DNA of 11,183 bases, from contig JBBTQZ010000048.1 of the NCBI GenBank assembly GCA_038065435.1, forward strand, positions 1-11,183, read 5' to 3'. This DNA comes from JBBTQZ01 sp038065435. Lineage in GTDB: Bacteria > Patescibacteriota > Minisyncoccia > Phycocordibacterales > WO2-35-19. Below the pieces are notes generated by a model, which did no database searches, was not told the DNA's origin, and was given only the letters and a program-made list of their open reading frames with translations. Within the stretch, counting starts at the first letter, position 1, and the number at the start of each line of letters is the position of its first letter. Below, piece after piece: positions 1 through 6,316 of this stretch. A program made the translations under genes and the position numbers.

Positions 1-15
1 AAGACACACCACAAA

Positions 16-465
16 TTAATTCCCCCTCACTTTGAGGCGGGTTTGGCGGTTTTTATCTAGTTTGGGAAGTTTGATGATGAGGAGACCGTGTTTTTCTATT
101 GCTTCAGAGCCATCTACGTCTATCTCTTGTGGCAAAACTATAGTTCTAGAGAAGGTACCCCAATATAGCTCGCGGTGGAAATAATCATCATCGGCTATTA
201 TACGTTCATTCTCTCGCTTGCCTTTTATGGTGACCATATCGCGAGAAATGGAGACGTCCAAATCTTCTGGCTTCACCCCAGCCACCATGGTTTTTATAAT
301 TATTTCGTTTTGGTTTTGGAACACATCCACAGAAAGCTCTCCTTCTTCGGGTGCGTCTGGCAGAAGAGAGCTGTTTTTTGAATGGTTGTTTATCTCTATC
401 TCTATATCTTCTGGAAGAGATATTGAGCCTGTTAGTCTCTCAAAAAATGATGGTTTTTTATTCAT
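16..465 (-). CDS. Small heat-shock protein, Hsp20/alpha-crystallin family
   Basis: This 149-residue protein should act as an ATP-independent holdase in the cytoplasm, binding unfolding proteins until other chaperones refold them. The alpha-crystallin domain runs from about residue 44 to 139. It opens with a VDVFQ strand, has the AGVKPEDLDVSI segment, and ends with the diagnostic GLLIIKLPK strand. A polar N-terminal arm of about 40 residues precedes it. The short tail ends TRLKVRGN, where L-K-V could serve as the IxI-type motif that docks neighbouring subunits. The length is normal for the family. It lies 33 bases downstream of the PrsW-like gene on the same strand, so co-transcription is likely, although an AT-rich -10-like box sits 9 bases before its ATG. 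No Shine-Dalgarno sequence is visible. Family assignment is firm; clients are unknown. Confidence 0.93.
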   Translation of the reverse strand: MNKKPSFFERLTGSISLPEDIEIEINNHSKNSSLLPDAPEEGELSVDVFQNQNEIIIKTMVAGVKPEDLDVSISRDMVTIKGKRENERIIADDDYFHRELYWGTFSRTIVLPQEIDVDGSEAIEKHGLLIIKLPKLDKNRQTRLKVRGN

Positions 466-498
466 TATTTTTTTATTTTATTTTTATCTTCATCAAAA

Positions 499-1185
499 TC
501 ATGAATGCACCTTCTTGACTTTCTCCATAGCTACCATAAGTAATGTTATAACCACCCATATGCCAGCGAAAACAAAGAATATATTTTCTTTAGAATTGAT
601 TATAAGCAAATTGAATATAGTATGCAAGACTATGGCTACTCCTAAGCCTAATACCAAGGCTACTCGTTTGGCATGTTTTTTTCTATAAAAAGCAAGCCCA
701 TAAAGTATGCCTATGGTTGCCGAGCTGGCGGTATGTAGAAGAGTGGCTCCAAGAAAGCGCATATTGCTGGTGATGATACTTTGGGTAAGAAGTCCGTCGC
801 CGATAAGATTCCAAAGAAAAAAAGTATTTTCTAGCGCAGAAAATCCGAGAGCGCCGGTTATCATATAGAAGCTTGCGTCTATGGGTTCATCCATATCTCT
901 GCTTTTGAAAGCGATCCAGTATATAGCTACAAATTTGAATATTTCTTCCGCTGTCGCCCAAAGTGTAATGGCTAAAAGAGAAAGGTTTTTGCCGACCATC
1001 GCAAATATGAGTTTCTCTAAAGGTAATACCAAAAGTACTGCGAGCATTCCTACTAGAAAAACAACAGCCACTCTCTCTCTTGGTTCGGGGTGGAACCTAT
1101 CTTCTTTGCGCCAAAACCAAAGCCACAAGAGTGCTGGCAATACTCCTCCAAGAAGCGATAGCATGAGAGTAAGACTGGTGTTCAT
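499..1185 (-). CDS. PrsW family intramembrane metalloprotease
   Basis: A 228-residue polytopic membrane protein with about seven hydrophobic segments. It carries the PrsW signature: EEIFK at residues 80-84 in a membrane segment, a second motif around DEPIDASFY (residues 99-107), His151 in a later segment, and HTIFN with His188 and Asn192. In this family the paired Glu and the His residues are taken as the zinc-dependent catalytic site. In Bacillus, PrsW makes the first cut in the anti-sigma factor RsiW, but no sigma or anti-sigma gene lies here, so the substrate is unknown. The gene begins 27 bases after the valS stop and precedes the Hsp20 gene. An extended -10 box (TGCTATAAT) sits 8 bases before the ATG, so it may have its own promoter and be translated from a leaderless message. 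Confidence 0.86.
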   Translation of the reverse strand: MNTSLTLMLSLLGGVLPALLWLWFWRKEDRFHPEPRERVAVVFLVGMLAVLLVLPLEKLIFAMVGKNLSLLAITLWATAEEIFKFVAIYWIAFKSRDMDEPIDASFYMITGALGFSALENTFFLWNLIGDGLLTQSIITSNMRFLGATLLHTASSATIGILYGLAFYRKKHAKRVALVLGLGVAIVLHTIFNLLIINSKENIFFVFAGIWVVITLLMVAMEKVKKVHS

Positions 1186-1193
1186 TCTATATA

Positions 1194-1202
1194 ATTATAG
1201 CA
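1194..1202 (-). promoter_or_regulatory. Extended -10 promoter element of the PrsW-like gene
   Basis: Read on the minus strand, the sequence is TGCTATAAT, a perfect consensus extended -10 (TGnTATAAT). It lies in the gap between the valS stop and the ATG at 1185, with only 8 bases between the hexamer and the ATG. Transcription starting about 7 bases after the hexamer would begin at or within two bases of the start codon. The extended TG would compensate for the lack of a clear -35 box. Function is inferred from sequence only. Confidence 0.55.
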
Positions 1203-1211
1203 TTTACTTTT

Positions 1212-3329
1212 TTATACTGGCCACTTTTCTATGATCAGCATATTCGTTCTATCCGGCAACATACTCCATATTTTCTCCGTGATGAATGGCATAAACGGAT
1301 GCAGTATTTTGAGTTGGTTCTCCAATAAAATCAAAAGTATTCTTTTATCTGCTTTCCCTCGGTTTTCCTCGGGACCTGTGGCCTTTTTCTTTTTTTCTAT
1401 GACCACATCAGCAAAGGTATGCCAAAAATAATGATATATTTTTTCGGCTGCCAGATAGAATCTATAATTTTCCATGTCTAGGGTGATGTCTTTCGTGAGA
1501 TTGTCAAAATCGTCCAGAATACTCTGATCCTCACTAGAGATCTCTCCTTTGCTTTCATGATCCAAATTTTCCAACACAAACCTAGAAGCGTTCCACACCT
1601 TATTGGCAAAATGCTTGTAAGCTTTTATTTTGTTTGCTGAGAGAGCTAGAGATGTTCCCGGAGTATTGCCAACTACGATCGCCATTCTAAAAGCATCTGT
1701 ACCGTACTCGACAGTCAGATCAAGAGGGTTTATGACGTTGCCTTTGCTCTTACTCATCTTTCTTCCTTTTTCATCCAAGACCAGCCCATGCAAATACACG
1801 GTGCTGAAAGGGAACTTACCTGTAATGTATTTACCCAGCATCAGCATGCGTGCAACCCAAAAGAAAATAATTTCGCCAGCAGTCTCCATTACTTGGGTTG
1901 GGTAAAAAGTTTTATAATCGGAGTGCTCTGGGTAGCCCAAGGTTGCAAATGGCCATTGCCCAGAAGAGAACCAGGTATCAAAAGTGTCAGTATCTTGTCT
2001 CAGGTTTTCTTTGCAGTCGGGGCAGAGCTTTATCTCATTTTTCAAATCAGGAAACCCATTACCACATTTGTCGCATATTTTTGCCGGTATGGGGATACCC
2101 CAAATTATCTGTCTAGAAATATTCCAATCCATGATGTTGTTTAGCCAATGCAACGAGATCTTCCCATAATGTTCTGGTATGTATTTTATCTCCTCATTTT
2201 CTATAGCTTTTATAACAGGTTCTGCCAGAGGCTTCATTTTTACAAACCACTGGGTCTTTATTTGAGGCTCGATAACACTACTGCACTTATAACAAAGTCG
2301 AACATTGTGTTTATAATCTGAATCCACTTTCTCCACAAGACCTTTTTTGTCTAATTTTTCAATTATTTTATCTCTCGCTTCTGCTATTTTCATACCAGCA
2401 AATTCTCCAGCTATAGGCAATAGACGGCCCCTTTCATCTATAACCTGCTCTCTGTCTAGATTGTGTTTTTCTGCGATAGCAAAGTCAGCTACATCGTGCC
2501 ATGGAGTGATCGTCATTACTCCAGTACCAAAATCCATGTCTATACTTTCATCTTTTATAACGGTTGTGGTTATGGGACCGTTTATCCACTCCAGGTCTAT
2601 TTTTTGTCCGTGCGAAAAGTTTGCGTACCTTCTGTCTTCTGGATGCATGACCACGTACTTGTCGCCAAATTTTGTTTCTGGTCTAGAAGTTCCGATTACG
2701 AATGGACCGTATCTCAAGTAATAAAATTTATCCACCCTCTCCTCGTCTGTTATTTCCAGATCAGAAAAACTAGTTTGATGTTTGGGACACCAGTTTATAA
2801 TTTTTTTTCCTCTATAAACCAAACCGTTGTCGTACAGGTTTTTGAAAGTTTGACTCACGGTATCTACTATATTTTCGTCTAATGTAAATTTTTCTCTGGA
2901 CCAATCGCATGAAGCCCCCATACTTTTTATTTGAGAGTTTATCTTGCCCCGATTATTTTGAGTGAACTCCCAGATTTCTTTATACAAATCCTCTGGCTTG
3001 ATTTCAAATCTTGAACGACCTTCTTTTTCTAATTTTTTCTCGTAAACTACTTGAGTTTCAAATCCAGCATGGTCATTGCCGGGCAACCAAAGAGTTTTTA
3101 AGCCACGCATTCTATTAAAGCGGATCACTATATCTTGTATCGTCATTACAAGTCCGTGGCCAGCATGTAAATCGCCGTTTGCGTTTGTTGGAGGCATTAT
3201 AATGGTAAAAGTCTCACCGTTTTTTTGAGGTAAGTTGTCGGGGTTGAAAAAGCCACTATCTTCCCATAGTTTGTAGATAGCGGTCTCTACGTTAGTTGGT
3301 GTATAAGGTTTCTTCAGTTCTTCATTCAT
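1212..3329 (-). CDS. valS: Valyl-tRNA synthetase (short form)
   Basis: A 705-residue class I aminoacyl-tRNA synthetase that charges tRNA-Val with valine. The HIGH-type signature is HAGH at residues 55-58, preceded by the PPTNANGDL segment typical of ValRS. The KMSKS signature (KMSKSKGN) lies at about residues 524-531. The inserted CP1 editing domain is present, with GTSRPET and the TPWHDVADF segment that keeps the Asp residues used in hydrolysing mischarged Thr-tRNA. Cysteine pairs CYKC (about 345) and CDKC...CPDC (about 416-440) suggest zinc-binding knuckles. The protein stops just after the anticodon-binding helices, at the IIEKWPV end. It lacks the further 100 or more residues, including the C-terminal coiled-coil arm, found in most bacterial ValRS (usually about 850-950 residues). 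It is the first gene of the minus-strand group; TAAAAT lies 8 bases before its ATG and an AAGG sits between them. Confidence 0.96.
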   Translation of the reverse strand: MNEELKKPYTPTNVETAIYKLWEDSGFFNPDNLPQKNGETFTIIMPPTNANGDLHAGHGLVMTIQDIVIRFNRMRGLKTLWLPGNDHAGFETQVVYEKKLEKEGRSRFEIKPEDLYKEIWEFTQNNRGKINSQIKSMGASCDWSREKFTLDENIVDTVSQTFKNLYDNGLVYRGKKIINWCPKHQTSFSDLEITDEERVDKFYYLRYGPFVIGTSRPETKFGDKYVVMHPEDRRYANFSHGQKIDLEWINGPITTTVIKDESIDMDFGTGVMTITPWHDVADFAIAEKHNLDREQVIDERGRLLPIAGEFAGMKIAEARDKIIEKLDKKGLVEKVDSDYKHNVRLCYKCSSVIEPQIKTQWFVKMKPLAEPVIKAIENEEIKYIPEHYGKISLHWLNNIMDWNISRQIIWGIPIPAKICDKCGNGFPDLKNEIKLCPDCKENLRQDTDTFDTWFSSGQWPFATLGYPEHSDYKTFYPTQVMETAGEIIFFWVARMLMLGKYITGKFPFSTVYLHGLVLDEKGRKMSKSKGNVINPLDLTVEYGTDAFRMAIVVGNTPGTSLALSANKIKAYKHFANKVWNASRFVLENLDHESKGEISSEDQSILDDFDNLTKDITLDMENYRFYLAAEKIYHYFWHTFADVVIEKKKKATGPEENRGKADKRILLILLENQLKILHPFMPFITEKIWSMLPDRTNMLIIEKWPV

Positions 3330-3337
3330 TAACCTTA

Positions 3338-3343
3338 ATTTTA
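3338..3343 (-). promoter_or_regulatory. Candidate -10 box for valS
   Basis: On the minus strand this reads TAAAAT within TATATAAAAT, 8 bases before the valS ATG at 3329. An AAGG between the box and the ATG could act as a weak ribosome-binding site only if transcription starts further upstream. The surroundings are very AT-rich, so the match is less striking than those before the PrsW-like gene or gyrA. Confidence 0.35.
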
Positions 3344-3467
3344 TATAAAAGACAGATATTTAACAAATATGACTTTTAAAATTTATGATGTCCTTTATTC
3401 AGTAAAAGCCATAATATTAAGGGACATTGTGTATTTATAAAAGACATAAAAATATATATAAGACAGA
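3344..3467 (+). repeat. Three-copy direct repeat TATAWAAGACAKA
   Basis: The copies are TATAAAAGACAGA (3344-3356), TATAAAAGACATA (3436-3448) and TATATAAGACAGA (3455-3467). Each pair differs at one or two of 13 positions. The second and third are 19 bases apart start to start, roughly two helical turns, as expected of paired protein-binding sites. AT richness raises the chance background, but the shared AAGACA core is not simple AT sequence. The role is unknown. Confidence 0.4.
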
Positions 3468-3567
3468 AAAATGATTGCAATTTAAATAATTGCTAAAAAA
3501 TGAATCAAAATAAGGGTTTTAGTGGTTTAATTACTAATTTGACTAAATTTGACAAATGTTGTTAACT

Positions 3568-3596
3568 TTGGTAAGTTGTAGCTAATTTTAGATAAT
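3568..3596 (+). promoter_or_regulatory. Candidate sigma-70-type promoter of the surface-protein gene
   Basis: A -35-like TTGGTA (3568-3573) and a -10-like GATAAT (3591-3596) are separated by the ideal 17 bases. A start near 3603 would leave a leader of about 37 bases before the ATG at 3640. That makes this gene different from its neighbours, whose -10 boxes abut their start codons. A consensus TTGACA also occurs at 3549-3554, but it has only a poor -10 (TAAGTT) at the right distance. Confidence 0.45.
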
Positions 3597-3639
3597 TGTA
3601 GTAGAAACTAAATTAACGAAGAATATAAAAAATAATGAA

Positions 3640-6291
3640 ATGAATAAGATTATATCTACAGTAACCATATTAATGCTTGTATTTTCTCCAGTTTTTGCTT
3701 TGGCAGAAGACAATGATTCAAATACAAATACATCTAATAATGAAAATGTTTTAAGTTGTAATCCTGATATTGAACTAACGACAAATGGTAGTTTTGATAA
3801 TATTGTAGTTACTGATGAGGATAAATGGACTATATTTGATTGGAGTACGCCAGGTCTTGGTTGGGCGGCAAGTAATACTGGTTATGGGCTTGAGGTTCAA
3901 GCTGGTTATACCGAGGATACTCTTCCTTGGACTGTTTATGATGGTTCTCAATATGCCGAAATTGATTGGACTTTGACCAAGGTTTCTAATTCGATTGCTA
4001 CCGTTTCAGGTAATACATATAAGGTTTCTTTTGCTTATTCTCCACGTCCACATCAAAGTGCTCTTGATAATACAATTGATGTAAGCGCTAATGACATGTT
4101 TCTTGGAAACGTTACTGCTGATGGTACCAACAATACAAATAATGTTTGGACTAAACAGGAGTACACTTTTGTAGCTAATGCAGGAAATACCTTGGTTGGT
4201 TTTACTGATAAGGGGCAAAACAATGGTGAATCTGGATATGGAATGTTTCTTGATGCTGTATCTGTTCGTTGTGTTTCTGCCCCTACTTTACCTCCAGCTC
4301 CAACAAATAATCCTCCCACCCTAATTCTTCTTGGTGATAATCCAATGAGTGTATTTCTAAATTCTCAGTTTACAGATCCAGGTGCTACGGCTACTGATAC
4401 AGAAGATGGCGACCTCACACATCGTATAGCTACTTCTACCAATCTGAATACTTCCATAGAAGGTAATTACACAATCACTTACTCTGTAGCAGACTCTAAG
4501 GGTGCATCTGTTTCTACAAATAGAGTTGTAAATGTGATACCTAGAGTCATTACTCATACTTGTAGCTTGCCGAATTCTCTTAGCGACACCACAGTTGAGC
4601 CTGTTGTGCATGGTTGGGATGATGTATCTCTGCAAGATATCTTCAACAGCAAAAGTATAAACAAAAATGTCATTACAGATCAAAAACAATATCAAATCTG
4701 GAACACCGAGAAAGACCTAACAAATATAAAAGTAGAGTTTATTGCTGGTCATCCACAGACTGCTGCTCTCGTATCTACTCTTGGATACTATAAAAATGGA
4801 AATATAAACACCTTCACGCCGCTTCTCGATACTGTAGGTAATTCTACAACAACCACTATCAGTGCAGACAGTTTTGGTTTTGCTATAAAGACCAATGCAG
4901 ATCCGATCAATACTTGGGCTACACAAAATAGCTTAAATGCTGGTATTGATCAGGTCGTTGTGTATGAGATCGCTGATAACGTGTACATAATTGCTTTTGA
5001 AGATCTTGCCGTTGCTTCTTCTGACAAAGATTACAATGACGCGGTGTTCAAAGTTACTATCGTAAGTTGCAGAGACGCAGATGTACCCCCACCTCCTCCA
5101 GTTACACCAACAGTGTCCTTAACAGCAAATCCATCCACTATACAAATTGGCGCAACATCTACTCTTTCTTGGATATCTTCAAACACAAACACTTGCTCTG
5201 CACAATGGACCACAGCTACCTCTACTTCAGGGGCTAAGATAGTTTCTCCCGCCACTACTACTGAATACATAATTACTTGTACTGGCAATGGTGGTAGCGC
5301 TTCAGCTACGACTACCATTACTGTGAGACCGATAGATACGCCTCCTGTGGTTCCTCCAGTAACTCCTCCTACAAATAATAGCGGCGGTGGCGGTGGCGGT
5401 GGAGGTATAGGTGGACGCAGGCACGATATAAGTAATCTTTTGGCTACAGGCGAGATACTTGGTGCTACAAGCTGCTCTTACCTAAGAGATCATCTTAAGA
5501 TGGGTTGGAACAATGATCCTATAGAGATGCTAAAACTCAAATCGTTCTTGAATGTCTTTGAAGCTGAAAGTTTGTCTTATACAAATGTCTTTGATCAGGC
5601 TACATTTGAGGCTGTCTCTAGATTCCAAAATAAATACTTTACAGATATCCTAGAGCCTTGGGGGCACGAAGCACCTACTGGCTTTGTCTACATCCTTACT
5701 AAAAAGAAAATAAACGAAATATATTGCAAGGCTTTGTTTCCAGTCACAGCTCAAGAACAAAGCGAGATAGATGCTTTCAGAACCCTCATTCTAAATCTAA
5801 AAAAGCAAGGTGTAGACATGGAAAATATTATTTTTGGTAGCGATATAGGTGCTCTAGACTCTTCTGTCTCTAAGACGCTTTCCAGCAATATACCAAATGC
5901 AGTTAAACTTGATATTGAATCTATAGTAAAAAAAGATGCAGAAGAAGACTCCAAAGCTGACTCTATATTACGCAATGCTGCCATCTCTCTCCTTGCATCA
6001 CCAAAAGAAGCCTTCATAATGATTGCTTTGTCTATCGTTGCTCTCATATTTATGATCCTGTTTCTCTTTTGCAAACGCGACAAAGGCGATGATCAAAAAA
6101 TAGTAGGTAATTCAAAAGTAGATTCTGAAATATCTTCTATACCACTAGCTACACCGATCACTCACAACCAAGACAAAGATAGTTCTCCAATAATAATACT
6201 GCCTACTAGTACAAGCAATAAAGGATCGACTCCAAGTGTTTTACCGGGAGAAGAAATAATTATAGAAGAAGAGGATCAGAATCAGGTCTAA
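3640..6291 (+). CDS. Secreted multidomain surface protein with C-terminal membrane anchor
   Basis: An 883-residue protein. Residues 1-22 form a Sec signal peptide ending ALA before Glu23. Then follow: (1) about 40-212, a beta-rich lectin-like domain resembling DUF642, bracketed by Cys40 and Cys211; (2) about 224-301, an Ig-like domain of DUF5011 type (DPGATATDTEDGDLT); (3) about 307-476, a DUF4114-like domain with the hallmark SDKDYNDAVF near 461-470; (4) about 488-563, a second Ig-like domain common in Patescibacteria; (5) a Pro-rich linker and eight consecutive Gly (582-589); (6) about 612-697, a peptidoglycan-binding-like domain (CSYL, FDQATFEAVSRFQ, PWG, NEIYC); (7) a helical stretch, a membrane segment at about 791-811 and an acidic cytoplasmic tail. 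Probable role: cell-surface adhesion or host contact, inferred from architecture. An ATG at 3634 hits a stop after one further codon, so 3640 is the start. Confidence 0.82.
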   Translation: MNKIISTVTILMLVFSPVFALAEDNDSNTNTSNNENVLSCNPDIELTTNGSFDNIVVTDEDKWTIFDWSTPGLGWAASNTGYGLEVQAGYTEDTLPWTVYDGSQYAEIDWTLTKVSNSIATVSGNTYKVSFAYSPRPHQSALDNTIDVSANDMFLGNVTADGTNNTNNVWTKQEYTFVANAGNTLVGFTDKGQNNGESGYGMFLDAVSVRCVSAPTLPPAPTNNPPTLILLGDNPMSVFLNSQFTDPGATATDTEDGDLTHRIATSTNLNTSIEGNYTITYSVADSKGASVSTNRVVNVIPRVITHTCSLPNSLSDTTVEPVVHGWDDVSLQDIFNSKSINKNVITDQKQYQIWNTEKDLTNIKVEFIAGHPQTAALVSTLGYYKNGNINTFTPLLDTVGNSTTTTISADSFGFAIKTNADPINTWATQNSLNAGIDQVVVYEIADNVYIIAFEDLAVASSDKDYNDAVFKVTIVSCRDADVPPPPPVTPTVSLTANPSTIQIGATSTLSWISSNTNTCSAQWTTATSTSGAKIVSPATTTEYIITCTGNGGSASATTTITVRPIDTPPVVPPVTPPTNNSGGGGGGGGIGGRRHDISNLLATGEILGATSCSYLRDHLKMGWNNDPIEMLKLKSFLNVFEAESLSYTNVFDQATFEAVSRFQNKYFTDILEPWGHEAPTGFVYILTKKKINEIYCKALFPVTAQEQSEIDAFRTLILNLKKQGVDMENIIFGSDIGALDSSVSKTLSSNIPNAVKLDIESIVKKDAEEDSKADSILRNAAISLLASPKEAFIMIALSIVALIFMILFLFCKRDKGDDQKIVGNSKVDSEISSIPLATPITHNQDKDSSPIIILPTSTSNKGSTPSVLPGEEIIIEEEDQNQV

Positions 6292-6293
6292 AG

Positions 6294-6316
6294 GAAAAAT
6301 AGATATATTTATATCT
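6294..6316 (-). terminator. Possible terminator for tsaD in the convergent gap
   Basis: An inverted repeat, AGATATA-TT-TATATCT, spans 6301-6316 and overlaps the tsaD stop codon. On the minus strand it is followed by ATTTTTCC, a short T-run, as in an intrinsic terminator. The stem has only two G-C pairs and a two-base loop, so it is weak. It lies where the surface-protein and tsaD transcripts converge, only 17 bases apart. Confidence 0.3.

Larger units (their letters stand above)
3330..3639. other. AT-rich divergent intergenic region with repeats
   Basis: This 310-base spacer separates divergent valS and the surface-protein gene and contains no convincing ORF. It holds three direct copies of a TATAWAAGACAKA motif (3344-3356, 3436-3448, 3455-3467). 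It also has an inverted repeat GCAATT-TAAAT-AATTGC (3477-3493) and a widely spaced pair ATGTCC...GGACAT in the 3388-3428 area. A promoter-like pair for the plus-strand gene lies near its right end. Together these suggest a regulatory region, but no known operator or riboswitch is recognisable. Confidence 0.5.

Noticed and set aside
218..688. 156-codon plus-strand frame across hsp20 and the PrsW-like gene
   Set aside because: It is antisense to two well-supported genes and spans their intergenic gap, and its translation is low-complexity and unlike any protein.
3330..3639. CRISPR-like array or small RNA gene in the divergent spacer
   Set aside because: Three 13-base AT-rich copies at uneven spacing do not form an array, and I see no stable structured RNA or terminator.
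5383..5406. GGY microsatellite as a possible phase-variable or G-quadruplex element
   Set aside because: It encodes the Gly8 linker common in this protein type. The unit is a codon, so length change would not alter the frame, and the G-runs are only two bases long.
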